64,000 nt of DNA from Gallionellaceae bacterium (GTDB lineage: Bacteria > Pseudomonadota > Gammaproteobacteria > Burkholderiales > Gallionellaceae). The stretch covers positions 1 to 64,000 of the forward strand of contig DAIDMQ010000003.1 in NCBI GenBank assembly GCA_027448945.1. Direction: 5' to 3'. A program made the position numbers and the translations under genes. Below are positions 38,137 through 48,174 of the stretch, piece after piece; positions within the stretch are counted from its first letter, which is position 1; every line of letters begins with the position of its first letter. Under the pieces are notes generated by a model. That model was not told the DNA's origin. It was given only the letters and a program-made list of their open reading frames with translations, and searched no databases.

Positions 38137-39735
38137 ATGTTATCTACCGCAAATATCACCATGCAGTTCGGCGCGAAGCCGCTTTTTGAAAATGTCTCTG
38201 TCAAATTCAGCGACGGTAACCGTTACGGCCTGATCGGCGCGAACGGCTGCGGGAAATCCACTTTCATGAAGATCTTGGGCCGCGACCTGATGCAGACCTC
38301 GGGCGAGGTGATGATCGATAAAAACGAACGTCTGGGTAAGTTGCGCCAGGACCAGTTCGCCTACGAAGAGAATCGCGTGCTGGACGTGGTGATGATGGGC
38401 CACACCGAGATGTGGGCGGCGATGTCGGAACGCGATGCGATCTACGCCAATCCGGATGCTTCCGAAGAAGACTACATGCGCGCCGCCGATCTAGAGGCGA
38501 CCTTCGCCGAGTACGACGGCTATACCGCCGAGGCGCGCGCCGGTGAATTGCTGTTGGGCTTGGGTATCGCAATCGAGCTGCATCACGGCAACATGAGCGC
38601 GGTGGCGCCGGGCTTCAAACTGCGTGTGCTGTTAGCACAAGCGCTGTTCTCCGATCCGGACATCCTGCTGCTGGACGAACCGACCAACAACTTGGATATC
38701 AACACCATCCGCTGGTTGGAGGACATCCTCAACGCGCGTACGTGCACCATGGTCATCATCTCGCACGATCGACACTTTCTGAACAGCGTATGCACCCATA
38801 TGTCCGATCTGGACTACGGCAAGATCACCACCTACCCCGGCACCTACGACGATTACATGATGGCATCGGCGCAAGCGCGTGAACAGCAGTCTGCCGACAA
38901 CGCCAAGGCGAAAGAAAAAGTCGCCGAACTGAAGGCCTTCGTGGCACGCTTCTCGGCGAATGCGTCCAAGGCCAAGCAGGCAACCTCGCGTGCACGCCAG
39001 ATCGACAAAATCAAGATCGAGGACATCAAACCTTCCAGCCGCCAATATCCTTTCATCCGCTTCGAGTTCGACGAGCGCGAGAAACTGCACCGCACTGCGG
39101 TCGAGGTGCAGCACATGGCCAAGGGCTATGACAAAGTGCTGTTCTCCAACGTCAACCTGCGCGTCGATGCGGGCGAAAAGATCGCCATCATCGGCCCCAA
39201 CGGTATCGGTAAGACCACGCTGCTGCGCTGTCTCGCGGGCGACCTGACACCCGACACCGGCACCATCAAGTGGACCGAAAAGGCCAAGATCGGCTACTAC
39301 GCTCAGGATCATAGTCACGACTTTGAAAAGGACCTGAGCATGACCGACTGGATGACCTACTGGCGCGGCCCGCATGACGATGACCAAACCGTGCGTGCTA
39401 CCTTGGGCCGTTTGCTGTTCTCCGGTGATCAGGCCCTCAAGCAAGTAAAAGTGCTGTCTGGTGGTGAGAAGGGCCGCATGTTGTTCGGCAAGCTGATGCT
39501 GCAAAAGAACAACGTGCTGCTGATGGACGAACCGACCAACCACATGGACATGGAGTCCATCGAGTCACTCAACACCGCCCTGCTGGAATACAAGGGCACA
39601 GTGCTGTTCGTCAGTCATGACCGCGAATTCGTTTCCTCCTTGGCGACACGCATCATCGAGATCACCGAGAACGGCGTGAACGACTACCACGGCACTTACG
39701 AAGAATATTTGCGCGATCAAGGCATGGTTGGCTAA
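38137..39735 (+). CDS. ABC-F family ATPase (YbiT/EttA-like)
   Basis: Cytosolic protein with two ABC domains and no membrane part, 532 residues, of the ribosome-associated ABC-F family. Walker A sites are [17 protein letters not shown] and [17 protein letters not shown]; Walker B/signature regions are [20 protein letters not shown] and [17 protein letters not shown] followed by [15 protein letters not shown]. The linker between the domains ([20 protein letters not shown]) is the P-site-binding arm. Its length and [20 protein letters not shown] start are closest to YbiT. It is divergent from gshA. Confidence 0.92.
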   Translation: MLSTANITMQFGAKPLFENVSVKFSDGNRYGLIGANGCGKSTFMKILGRDLMQTSGEVMIDKNERLGKLRQDQFAYEENRVLDVVMMGHTEMWAAMSERDAIYANPDASEEDYMRAADLEATFAEYDGYTAEARAGELLLGLGIAIELHHGNMSAVAPGFKLRVLLAQALFSDPDILLLDEPTNNLDINTIRWLEDILNARTCTMVIISHDRHFLNSVCTHMSDLDYGKITTYPGTYDDYMMASAQAREQQSADNAKAKEKVAELKAFVARFSANASKAKQATSRARQIDKIKIEDIKPSSRQYPFIRFEFDEREKLHRTAVEVQHMAKGYDKVLFSNVNLRVDAGEKIAIIGPNGIGKTTLLRCLAGDLTPDTGTIKWTEKAKIGYYAQDHSHDFEKDLSMTDWMTYWRGPHDDDQTVRATLGRLLFSGDQALKQVKVLSGGEKGRMLFGKLMLQKNNVLLMDEPTNHMDMESIESLNTALLEYKGTVLFVSHDREFVSSLATRIIEITENGVNDYHGTYEEYLRDQGMVG

Positions 39736-39804
39736 CTGCCCAATCATCTCCACCCCGGCAAGGGGTAAAAATTGCTTAGCGGCATCGTTCAATCAGGAGC
39801 GGCA

Positions 39805-40611
39805 TTGGGCATCAGCAGAACCATCGGTGTATTCGATTCGGGTGTGGGCGGTCTCTCCGTGCTGCACCACATCCGCGCCGCCTTGCCTGATGCCCGCCTC
39901 ATCTACATCGCCGATTCCGCCCATGTCCCTTATGGCGATAAACAACCCGCCTATATCGAGCAACGTTCGCACACCCTCACGCGTTTCCTGATAGAACAAG
40001 GCGCTGATGCCATTGTCATCGCCTGCAATACCGCGACGGCTGCGGCTGCGGCGAGCCTGCGCGGTCGTCATCAATTACCCATCATAGGCATGGAACCCGC
40101 CGTCAAACCGGCCGTTGCCGCCACCAAGAGCGGCGTGGTGGGCGTACTGGCGACAGTGGGCACGCTGGAGAGCGCGCGTTTCGCCGCGCTGCTGGAAAAG
40201 TATGCCGGCAACGTGAAGATCGTCACGCAGGGTTGCCCCGGCCTGGTGGAACTGGTCGAGCGCGGCGACCTGCACAGTGCCGAAGCGCGCCGTTTGGTGG
40301 AGCGCTATACCGCCCCGCTGCTGCAAGCGGGCGCAGACACCTTCATCCTCGGTTGCACGCACTATCCCTTCCTTGCACCGCTGATCGGCGAAGTGGCGGG
40401 CGGACATATCTCATTGGTCGATACCGGTACTGCCGTCGCGCGCGAACTGAAGCGCCGTGTCGATACCGAGCTGCCGCCGCACGTGCGGCTGGGCATGGTC
40501 GGCAGCGAAAACTTCTATACCAGCGGCGATGCCGGGCATGCCACGCGCATCGTGTCTTCGCTGTGGGGACGGTCAATCACGGTACAGGTTCTGCCATCCC
40601 AATTCAGTTGA
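39805..40611 (+). CDS. murI: Glutamate racemase
   Basis: Makes D-glutamate for peptidoglycan. It has 268 residues from a TTG start at 39805 that follows AGGAG by five bases; an upstream in-frame TTG at 39772 has no such site. Motifs are IGVFDSGVGGLSVL with the N-terminal Asp/Ser, YIADSAHVPYGDK, IVIACNTATAAAAASLR (catalytic Cys) and FILGCTHYPFLAPLI (second catalytic Cys). Confidence 0.94.
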   Translation: MGISRTIGVFDSGVGGLSVLHHIRAALPDARLIYIADSAHVPYGDKQPAYIEQRSHTLTRFLIEQGADAIVIACNTATAAAAASLRGRHQLPIIGMEPAVKPAVAATKSGVVGVLATVGTLESARFAALLEKYAGNVKIVTQGCPGLVELVERGDLHSAEARRLVERYTAPLLQAGADTFILGCTHYPFLAPLIGEVAGGHISLVDTGTAVARELKRRVDTELPPHVRLGMVGSENFYTSGDAGHATRIVSSLWGRSITVQVLPSQFS

Positions 40612-40663
40612 AGACGGTCGCGCTGGGGGTACAATCCGCGTATCGCACTACCCGTTCCCCAGC

Positions 40664-42562
40664 ATGATCTCACCGAAAATACCACGCACTTCTTCTGCCT
40701 TCTCCCTCTGGCTGATGATGGTCCTGTTTCTGCTGGTACTGCTCATCGTCATGGTGATCGGGCTGTATCTGGAACATGACGGGATAACGGCGCGCGAACA
40801 AGACAGGCTGTTGAGCCAGACCCGGATCATCGCCGAAAACATGGAGACAGGTTTGGCCGCTGCCAATCTGGCACTTGACGATATCCGGAACCAGTATCTC
40901 TCGGAGCGCCGGCATGGCGTCAGGCCGGAGCTGGCCATCCATCTCCCATTACTGGTACGCGTGATGCCGGGTGTGCGCACCATCAACATCCTCGATGCAC
41001 GAGGCATATTAATCGCCTCGAACCGCACCGATTTGATCGGCACCGATCTGGGCTTCCGTGACTATTTCAAGCAGGTGCAGGCACAGCCCGATTTTTCTAC
41101 GCTCTACGTTTCGCCGCCGTTCGAGACCCTGTCCGGTGTGTACGCCATCAATCTTTCGCGCGCAATCATCGGTCCAAAAGGCGAATTCGCCGGCATCGTC
41201 ACGGCCACGCTTGACCCTGACTATTTCCGCAGTCTGATGGATTCCGTGCTGTATACGCCGGATATGTGGGATGCCATAGCCCACGGTGATGGCACACTGT
41301 TCATAATGCAGCCGGAGCGCGAACCATTGCGCGGTATGAGCCTGGCGCAGCCAGATTCCTTCTTCATGCAGCATCGCGAGAGCGGCGAGAAAGCCACGGT
41401 GCTGAGCGGCAAGGTGTATTCAACGGGCGAGATGCGCATAATGGCGCAGCACACAGTGAACCCAGCGGCACTCAAAATGGATCAGCCGTTGGTGGTGGCC
41501 GTAAGCCGCGACCTCGATGCACTCTATCAACCCTGGCGGCAGCAGGTCGAGTTCCAGATCACATTGCTCGTCGTAATCGCAGGGCTTTCCGTCTTCGGCA
41601 TGTATGCCTATCAACGTCATCGCCACCGACTGGAGCGACAGGTGGCAATGGCGCGTGAACAGGCCGACCTTTTTAGTATCGCGCTGGACCATCTCCCGAC
41701 CTATATCTATATGAAGGATCACCACCATCGCTATGTCTATGCCAACAAGCCGACGCTGGAACTGTTCGGCTGCACCGCAGAGGATCTGGCCGGCAGTCCC
41801 GATAGCCGTTTCTTCCCGCCGGAAGCGGTCGCGCGGCTGCACGAGATCGACTCGCGTGTGCTCGAACGCGGCGAAGATACGGCCGAAGAAGTGGTCGTGC
41901 CCGGCGAGGGCGGACAGATGCGTGTGTACTGGGAAATCAAGACACCGGTCTACGAAGACGGTGACCGGACGCGCATCTGGGGATTGTGCGGCATCTCCAC
42001 CGACATCACCGAGCGCAAAGCGCTGGAAAACAAATTCGAACGTCAGGCACATCTGGATTATCTGACGGGGCTGAACAACCGCCGCCATTTCATGGAATTG
42101 GGCGAGAGCGAGTTGGCGCGCGCGCAGCGTTACCAAACTGCGCTGTCGATATTCATGCTCGATATCGACCACTTCAAGCGCTTCAACGACCACTACGGCC
42201 ACAAAGCGGGCGATCTGGTGTTGCAAAAACTGGCCGAGGTGATGCAGGGCACTCTGCGCACGGTGGACATCGTCGGGCGTATCGGCGGAGAGGAATTTGC
42301 GGTGCTGTTGCCAGAGACCGGATTGGCGCAGGCGACCGAGGTGGCGGAACGCCTGCGCGAGCATGTGGCACAGGCGGCACTTGTGTTCGATGCCGGCCAG
42401 TCACAGCATTTCACCGTTTCCATCGGCGTCACCACAGTGCTGGAAAAAGAAACTAACCTTGATATTTTGCTCAGCGAGGCGGATCGCGCGCTGTATGAGG
42501 CAAAGGAAGCGGGCCGCAACCGCGTGGTTGCGGCGGGGCATGAAAGTGATGACGCAGCATGA
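40664..42562 (+). CDS. Membrane diguanylate cyclase with Cache, PAS and GGDEF domains
   Basis: Makes c-di-GMP in response to a periplasmic and a cytoplasmic input. It has 632 residues from MISPKIPRTSSAF. An N-terminal membrane helix (LMMVLFLLVLLIVMVIGLYL) precedes a periplasmic dCache-like domain (MPGVRTINILDARGILIASN, GTDLGFRDYFKQV). A second helix lies near residue 300, then a PAS domain (DHLPTYIYMKDHHHRYVYAN), and a C-terminal GGDEF domain with LDYLTGLNNRRHFME and the active signature GGEEF. RTVD stands five residues before GGEEF, so the product-inhibition I-site is intact. The ligand is unknown. Confidence 0.92.
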   Translation: MISPKIPRTSSAFSLWLMMVLFLLVLLIVMVIGLYLEHDGITAREQDRLLSQTRIIAENMETGLAAANLALDDIRNQYLSERRHGVRPELAIHLPLLVRVMPGVRTINILDARGILIASNRTDLIGTDLGFRDYFKQVQAQPDFSTLYVSPPFETLSGVYAINLSRAIIGPKGEFAGIVTATLDPDYFRSLMDSVLYTPDMWDAIAHGDGTLFIMQPEREPLRGMSLAQPDSFFMQHRESGEKATVLSGKVYSTGEMRIMAQHTVNPAALKMDQPLVVAVSRDLDALYQPWRQQVEFQITLLVVIAGLSVFGMYAYQRHRHRLERQVAMAREQADLFSIALDHLPTYIYMKDHHHRYVYANKPTLELFGCTAEDLAGSPDSRFFPPEAVARLHEIDSRVLERGEDTAEEVVVPGEGGQMRVYWEIKTPVYEDGDRTRIWGLCGISTDITERKALENKFERQAHLDYLTGLNNRRHFMELGESELARAQRYQTALSIFMLDIDHFKRFNDHYGHKAGDLVLQKLAEVMQGTLRTVDIVGRIGGEEFAVLLPETGLAQATEVAERLREHVAQAALVFDAGQSQHFTVSIGVTTVLEKETNLDILLSEADRALYEAKEAGRNRVVAAGHESDDAA

Positions 42563-42578
42563 TGGAAAGGGTGGCGAG

Positions 42579-42746
42579 ATGCCGAACTGCAATGCCTGCC
42601 GCCATTTTTATGTCACGTGGGATGCGCATTTTCGTTACGGTTGCCGCGCTTTGGATTTCAAGAGCCAGCGTTTGCCCATGCTGAATGTGTTGGACGCTTC
42701 GGGTCAACCCTGCCAGTTCTGCCAAAGCAAACCACGCCGGTCTTAG
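42579..42746 (+). CDS. Small Cys-rich (putative zinc-binding) protein
   Basis: A 55-residue protein with two CxxC pairs (NCNACRHFYVTW at the start and PCQFCQSK at the end) and a further Cys in RYGCRALDF. This is the pattern of a zinc-ribbon-like fold. The ATG at 42579 follows GGTGGCGAG; an upstream ATG at 42549 would overlap the cyclase gene. It follows the diguanylate cyclase by 16 bases and may be co-transcribed. I do not recognise a named family. Confidence 0.7.
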   Translation: MPNCNACRHFYVTWDAHFRYGCRALDFKSQRLPMLNVLDASGQPCQFCQSKPRRS

Positions 42747-42809
42747 CAGTCGATATCTTCCGGCTAGGGTTATCCGTTAGAATCCTCGCACTGATACGAG
42801 GAGTCCCGC

Positions 42810-43667
42810 ATGAGCACCACCCGCCGCTATACACTGACCATCTCCTGCCCGGATCGCTCCGGCATCATTGCCGCAGTTACCAGTTTCATCGCAGAGCATG
42901 ACGGCTTCATCACCGAAGCGAGTTACCACACCGAGCAGGAGGCACAGCTTTTTTTCATGCGCCAGGAAATGCGCGCGGACTCGTTGCCGTTCGATGCGGC
43001 GACGTTCAGCGAGAAATTCAAACCGCTGGCCGACAGATTCGACATGACCTGGCAGCTGACCGATTCCGCCGACAAGAAGCGGCTGGTGATGTTGGTGAGC
43101 AAGCAGGATCATTGTCTGGATGATCTGCTGCACCGCTGGCGCAGCGGCGAGTTGCAGGTGGATATCCCGTGCGTGATCTCCAACCACGAGGACCTGCGCA
43201 GCTTCGTCGAATGGCACGGCATCCCATTCATCCATGTCGACATGCGCGGTGACAAGGAAGAAGCGTTCCAGCATATCGCCGCCCTGTTCGATAAGCAACG
43301 CGGCGATGCCATGGTGCTGGCGCGCTTCATGCAGATCCTGCCGCCCTGGCTGTGCCAACGCTATCCGGGCCGTGTGATCAACATCCACCACAGTTTCCTG
43401 CCCTCTTTCGTCGGTGCCAAGCCTTACCATCAGGCCTACCAGCGCGGCGTGAAGCTGATCGGTGCCACCTGCCATTACGTCACCGACGAGCTGGATGCGG
43501 GGCCTATCATCGAGCAGGACACCGTGCGCATCGACCACGGCGACACCCCTGATGATTTGGTGCGTTACGGCCGCGACATCGAGAAGACAGTGCTATCGCG
43601 CGGCCTGCGTTACCACGTCGAAGATCGCGTGCTGGTATGCGGCAACAAGACCATTGTGTTCAGATAA
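42810..43667 (+). CDS. purU: Formyltetrahydrofolate deformylase
   Basis: Hydrolyses 10-formyl-THF to formate and THF, balancing the one-carbon pool. It has 285 residues: an N-terminal ACT domain (YTLTISCPDRSGIIAAVTSF) and a formyltransferase-like domain with INIHHSFLPSFVGAKPYHQA, GVKLIGATCHYVTDELDAG and EDRVLVCGNKTIVF. The start has GAGGAG upstream. Confidence 0.95.
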   Translation: MSTTRRYTLTISCPDRSGIIAAVTSFIAEHDGFITEASYHTEQEAQLFFMRQEMRADSLPFDAATFSEKFKPLADRFDMTWQLTDSADKKRLVMLVSKQDHCLDDLLHRWRSGELQVDIPCVISNHEDLRSFVEWHGIPFIHVDMRGDKEEAFQHIAALFDKQRGDAMVLARFMQILPPWLCQRYPGRVINIHHSFLPSFVGAKPYHQAYQRGVKLIGATCHYVTDELDAGPIIEQDTVRIDHGDTPDDLVRYGRDIEKTVLSRGLRYHVEDRVLVCGNKTIVFR

Positions 43668-43705
43668 AGAAGGCTGGTGTGTATGCCACGCCAATCTAAC
43701 CATAG

Positions 43706-44656
43706 ATGCCTGAAGCCACTATCCCCTTACGCCTAGGCCGTTACTCCATCGTCGAACAAATCGGCGTAGGCGCGAGTTCCAACGTCTATCTGGCTATTGA
43801 GGACAGTAGCTTCATCTCAGTCGCCATCAAACAACTGCGCCACTCCCCCAGAATGGAAGCTTTCAAACGTCTGCTGGCGCACGAGGTGGAATTGGCCGGC
43901 AAGCTGCACCACAAAAATATCGTGCGCTTCATCACTGCCGACATGAATGAAAAGAGCGGCGCTTACACGGTGATGGAATACATCAAAGGTGTTTCGCTAG
44001 ACACTCACCAGCATACCGAGACCTTGCTTCCCATCAACAAAGTGCTGGCCATCATCGAACAAGTCGCCAACGCCTTGCAACACGCGGCCAGCCAGCACGT
44101 CGTACACCGCGATGTAAAGCCGGAAAATATTTTGCTGATGCCGAATGGCATGACCAAGCTCACCGATTTTGGTTGTGCAATCGCTACCGGTGAGCACGGT
44201 GCGATGGTGGCCGGCAGTCTGGCATACATGTCGCCCGAACAATTGGACGGTTTAGCTTTGGATGAACGTGCTGACATCTATTCTCTGGGCGCGACCTTGT
44301 ACCGTTTGTTGACCGGCAAGAACACCTTCACTGCCGACAATGAATTCGATGCGCGTATCGCTGTGCTGAACTATCCCGCTTATCCTATACGCAGCTATCG
44401 TCCAGAGTTGCCGGACAAGTTGGTTGAGGTCATACAACGGGCTCTACTCAAAGATGTGGAGCGCCGCTACCCGAACTGGGAAGCCTTCATCCATGCCTTC
44501 GGCAATGCCGCGCATGAAGTCCGCATGTCGCATATAGACTACGACGTGTATCGCGGTTTCAGTCCGAATACCCAAAGACGCATCTCGGATCAACTCTCCG
44601 CTACGGGTCGTTTCTCCTTGAGTGATCTTTCGCGCAGCATCATGCCAAGAGAATAA
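43706..44656 (+). CDS. Hanks-type Ser/Thr protein kinase
   Basis: A soluble eukaryotic-like kinase of 316 residues. Subdomains are complete: glycine loop IGVGASSNVYLA, ATP Lys in VAIKQLRHSP, catalytic loop VVHRDVKPENILL, metal-binding DFG in LTDFGCAIATGE, and SLAYMSPEQLDG. The ~50 residues after the kinase domain (VYRGFSPNTQRRISDQL, ATGRFSLSDLSRSI) are rich in Ser/Arg and may be a self-phosphorylated tail. There is no membrane segment and no PP2C phosphatase beside it. The substrates are unknown. Confidence 0.92.
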   Translation: MPEATIPLRLGRYSIVEQIGVGASSNVYLAIEDSSFISVAIKQLRHSPRMEAFKRLLAHEVELAGKLHHKNIVRFITADMNEKSGAYTVMEYIKGVSLDTHQHTETLLPINKVLAIIEQVANALQHAASQHVVHRDVKPENILLMPNGMTKLTDFGCAIATGEHGAMVAGSLAYMSPEQLDGLALDERADIYSLGATLYRLLTGKNTFTADNEFDARIAVLNYPAYPIRSYRPELPDKLVEVIQRALLKDVERRYPNWEAFIHAFGNAAHEVRMSHIDYDVYRGFSPNTQRRISDQLSATGRFSLSDLSRSIMPRE

Positions 44657-44700
44657 ACCGCACCGCGTTGGTCACGATGTGCGCCAGGCTGGTGCGTTTC

Positions 44701-44972
44701 TCAACCTCTGGAACTGTACAGGTAGGGCGTAGAACTGGTTACCACAGGTTTGTTTTGCTTCTGGGTAACCGAGTCCGGCAAGATGCCCAAATCGACTTTC
44801 AGATTCAGACATAGCAACAGCAATCCTCGTCATCAAACGACTCTAGATGGCTCAGCAGCTGATTTGCATATGCACCATCCGTCAGCAAACGATTGAAATC
44901 TAGCTTCGTCACACCCTGTTTACGCGCCAACACGCCCAGCTTGGCCACCTTCTTCAATATCTCGTTATCCAC
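44701..44972 (-). pseudogene. Small protein gene split by a -1 frameshift
   Basis: A GTG at 44972, preceded by AAGG at nine bases, opens a 55-codon frame (VAKLGVLARKQGVTKLDFNR, LLTDGAYANQLLSHLESF) that stops at 44805 after three Cys codons. A -1 shift at the GAGGATTG stretch continues smoothly as DLLLLCLNLKVDLGILPDS and ends KPVVTSSTPYLYSSRG at 44701. Joined, it is about 90 residues and reads as one coherent protein. It could be a true pseudogene, a sequencing error or a programmed shift. I cannot name the family. Confidence 0.55.
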
Positions 44973-45135
44973 TTTTTACTACCTTATAAGTTACTGGTAG
45001 CTGTACTAAAGCAGGATACATGCCACAACTTCAGTTTCGTCTGTAAACATCGGCGCGCATGCCACATCGAGTCCTGGCGAGATTGTGTTGCGGCTTAATC
45101 ATATCGCCTCACTATTCAGATGTTTTAATCGAAAA

Positions 45136-45157
45136 AAGGGCACCTTGCGGTGCCCTT
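45136..45157 (-). terminator. Rho-independent terminator of the glnK-amtB operon
   Basis: A 9-bp stem AAGGGCACC/GGTGCCCTT with TTGC loop (GCAA on the minus strand), followed on the minus strand by a T-run. It lies 40 bases after the amtB stop. Apart from this and the split small gene, the stretch 44657-45197 shows nothing else. Confidence 0.92.
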
Positions 45158-45197
45158 GAAACTGAAGCGGGGAGCTTCAGGGGAGGAGACGAATTAT

Positions 45198-46661
45198 TTA
45201 GATGTTGTAAGCACGTTCGCCGTGTGCCGCAGTATCCAGACCTTCGCGTTCAGCTTCTTCAGGAACACGCAGACCCATCACCATATCGATCAACTTGAAC
45301 AACACGAAGCTGACGATACCAGACCACAAGATAGTCACACCCACACCCCAAGCTTGGCTGACCAATTGGCCAGAGATTGAGTACTCGGCGACCTTGCCGG
45401 CGGCGTAGTCGTAAACACCCGTACCGCCCAAACTAGGTGAAGCCAATACACCAGTTGCCATCGCACCCAAGATACCGCCCACACCGTGTACACCGAATAC
45501 GTCCAGTGAGTCGTCGATACCGAGCAATTTCTTCAGGCCTGTCACACCCCACAAGCACAGTACACCGGCAAGCAGACCCAACACGATAGCGCCCATCGGT
45601 CCGATAAAACCACACGCTGGCGTTACAGCTACCAGACCTGCTACCGCACCAGAAGCCAGACCCAACATGCTAGGCTTGCCCTTCAACATCCATTCGGCCA
45701 TCATCCAAGCGAACGCTGCTGCAGCTGTCGCGACAACGGTGTTCACCATCGCCAATACCGCTGTACCCGTTGCTTCCAAGTTGGAACCCGCGTTGAAACC
45801 GAACCAACCCACCCACAACAGAGATGCGCCAATCATGGTCATGGTCAGGCTATGAGGCGCCATAGGCTCCTTGCCGTAACCAATACGCTTGCCCAATACA
45901 ACCGCACCCATCAGAGCCGCCATCGCAGCATTGATATGCACTACGGTACCGCCTGCGAAGTCCAATGCACCCTTACCGAACAAGAAACCAGACGGATCAG
46001 CATACGCAGATGGACCACCCCAGTACCAAACCATATGTGCAATCGGCAGGTAGGAGAAAGTGAACCACAGTCCACAGAACACCAACAGGGATGAGAACTT
46101 GATACGTTCAGCAAAACCACCAACAGTCAGTGCCACAGTGATCGCCGCGAAAGTTAATTGGAACACCATGAACAACATCTCAGGAATCACTACGCCTTTG
46201 CTGAATGTCTCAGCCACTGCATCTGGCGTCACGCCCGCCAAAAAGGCCTTAGAGAATCCACCGATGAAATCACTCATGCCGCCACCAGTGAACGCCAAGC
46301 TGTAACCGTAAGTCACCCACAAGATCGCGATCAAACAAAAGATTGCGAAAACTTGTGCCAACACGGACAGCATGTTCTTAACGCGAACCAGACCACCGTA
46401 GAACAGTGCCAGACCGGGCAATGTCATCAAGATAACCAAGATGGTCGCGACAATCATCCAAGCTGTGTCGCCCTTGTCTGGAACAGGTGTGGCGGCAACC
46501 GCCGCAACCACTTCCGCTGCAGCGGGTGCTGCCACTTCTGCTGTCGCCGCCACTTCTGATGTCGCTGCCGATACAGCTGCAGCGACTTCCTCGGCATACG
46601 CGCCAGCGGTGAGTCCGCAAAGCACTGCCAGTAATGCGAATAAAGCAAAGAACTTCTTCAT
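45198..46661 (-). CDS. amtB: Ammonium transporter AmtB
   Basis: Inner-membrane ammonia channel, 487 residues. It has a signal-like N-terminus (KKFFALFALLAVLCGLTAG), a long Ala/Val-rich periplasmic lead, then eleven hydrophobic segments. Family motifs are DKGDTAWMIVATILVILMTL, GLALFYGGLVRVKNMLSV, the pore His in GGTVVHINAAMAALMGA and the twin-His partner in FGVHGVGGILGAMATG. It starts 10 bases after glnK, whose product blocks the channel when nitrogen is ample. Confidence 0.96.
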   Translation of the reverse strand: MKKFFALFALLAVLCGLTAGAYAEEVAAAVSAATSEVAATAEVAAPAAAEVVAAVAATPVPDKGDTAWMIVATILVILMTLPGLALFYGGLVRVKNMLSVLAQVFAIFCLIAILWVTYGYSLAFTGGGMSDFIGGFSKAFLAGVTPDAVAETFSKGVVIPEMLFMVFQLTFAAITVALTVGGFAERIKFSSLLVFCGLWFTFSYLPIAHMVWYWGGPSAYADPSGFLFGKGALDFAGGTVVHINAAMAALMGAVVLGKRIGYGKEPMAPHSLTMTMIGASLLWVGWFGFNAGSNLEATGTAVLAMVNTVVATAAAAFAWMMAEWMLKGKPSMLGLASGAVAGLVAVTPACGFIGPMGAIVLGLLAGVLCLWGVTGLKKLLGIDDSLDVFGVHGVGGILGAMATGVLASPSLGGTGVYDYAAGKVAEYSISGQLVSQAWGVGVTILWSGIVSFVLFKLIDMVMGLRVPEEAEREGLDTAAHGERAYNI

Positions 46662-46671
46662 TTCTTTCTCC

Positions 46672-47049
<378 letters not shown>

Positions 47050-47055
47050 TCAGTT

Positions 47056-47835
47056 TTAGAACGAGTGAGTCAAAGATGCTGCAACTGCGCTTGCACCCCA
47101 GTTCTTGCCTGCAAAAGTGTAGTAACCACCTTGAACTGCATTGGTGTTGGTATAAGCCAGACCCAGCACATAACCAGAGAAGTCCTTGCTCACACTGACT
47201 TTGTAGTCAGAATAAGTCGCGCTAGTACCTGCGGCGGCTAACGCATCGGCAGCAGTACCCTTGTAAGTTTGTTTGCCGTAGTGCGCACCCAAAGTCACAC
47301 CCGTATCTGCCAGCGTGTAATTCGCATTCACTTCCAAATAGCTGGTACCAGATGCCTTCGGTACAGTCAGGAAGTCACCCAAGCTGTAGGAATACTTTGC
47401 GCTCAACCATTGGTAAGCGATAGAGCCATATGCTTCGGAGGTATCTGCTTTTACATAGCCAGCTGGCGGTGTGTAGTTACCCAAGTAGTTGTAACGGACA
47501 GCACCCACGTCGTAGCTAATATCTTCTGTTGCCTTGCCCCTGTAGCCTGCGTATGTATCCATCTCCATGCTAGCAGTACCCACTGAACCACTGGCCAAGA
47601 TCCAATCTACGTTCGAACCCCATACACCTGCATACAAGCCGCTTGAGTGAGACAAATCCATACCGCCTTGGATAGCCGGTTTACCTACAGTTTGTGTAAT
47701 ACCACGGAACACGTAGTTGCTAACCAAACCCACGTTAGAACTGATTGTAAAATCAGATGCAGCATCCGCTGCCATTGCTGCACCAGGCATTACCAAAGCT
47801 GCCAAGATCAAACCATTCAACAGATTGCTTTTCAT
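47056..47835 (-). CDS. TorF-family putative outer-membrane porin
   Basis: A 259-residue beta-barrel with a Sec signal peptide (LILAALVMPGAAMAADA) and a C-terminal barrel end SAVAASLTHSF. The conserved opening SNVGLVSNYVFRGITQTVGK and VWGSNVDWILASGS mark the TorF/Gcw_chp family. It is the first gene of the nitrogen-regulated operon, 45 bases before glnK. That implies a role in letting nitrogen compounds across the outer membrane, by position only. Confidence 0.85.
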   Translation of the reverse strand: MKSNLLNGLILAALVMPGAAMAADAASDFTISSNVGLVSNYVFRGITQTVGKPAIQGGMDLSHSSGLYAGVWGSNVDWILASGSVGTASMEMDTYAGYRGKATEDISYDVGAVRYNYLGNYTPPAGYVKADTSEAYGSIAYQWLSAKYSYSLGDFLTVPKASGTSYLEVNANYTLADTGVTLGAHYGKQTYKGTAADALAAAGTSATYSDYKVSVSKDFSGYVLGLAYTNTNAVQGGYYTFAGKNWGASAVAASLTHSF

Positions 47836-47895
47836 GTTATTTCCTTTACGTAGTTAAAATTGAGTTACGGGATTTAAGTTTCCGTGCATTACCTA

Positions 47896-47912
47896 AAGCA
47901 GCAACCGTGCCA
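47896..47912 (-). promoter_or_regulatory. Sigma-54 (-24/-12) promoter of the torF-like-glnK-amtB operon
   Basis: The minus strand reads TGGCACGGTTGCTGCTT: GG and GC exactly ten bases apart, and the -24 box TGGCACG is perfect. Transcription would start about 50 bases before the porin gene. NtrC-like half-sites with TGCACC/GGTGCA lie further upstream around 47975 and 48004, but their spacing is not canonical. Confidence 0.78.
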
Positions 47913-48051
47913 AAGTTTTTTATTAAATATTTACAATGAGTTATGGCATCACTGAGAATCTCTTTATTTTGTCGTGCACCATTAGCAAGCGTATTTCCAT
48001 GTTGGTGCACTACCTTCGAGCAAGTTTTAGTGCGTGAATATAGTAAGAGAG

Positions 48052-48117
48052 ACGCTGAATAAGTCGGCGAGCGGGATGCAGTGCAAGGCGCACGGAGCGC
48101 AGACACTTATTCAGCGT
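48052..48117. repeat. 66-bp element with perfect 13-bp inverted ends
   Basis: ACGCTGAATAAGT (48052-48064) and its exact reverse complement ACTTATTCAGCGT (48105-48117) enclose 40 bases rich in GCG. It lies between the nitrogen operon promoter and ubiK. It could be a REP/MITE-like unit or a large hairpin terminating leftward or rightward transcription. No T-run follows either arm directly. The rest of 47836-48174 holds the sigma-54 promoter. Confidence 0.6.
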
Positions 48118-48174
48118 TTCCCCAAGGTGTTTTTTGCTACACTCTCGTCACATCTATAGAGAAGGAAATCCATC

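Noticed and set aside
38137-39735. ABC-F gene as an antibiotic-resistance determinant
   Set aside because: Its closest features are those of housekeeping YbiT/EttA proteins and it lies in core synteny, not in the island.
41420-42364. Minus-strand 314-codon frame inside the diguanylate cyclase
   Set aside because: It is antisense to PAS-GGDEF coding sequence with intact motifs. No ribosome site or recognisable domain is seen.
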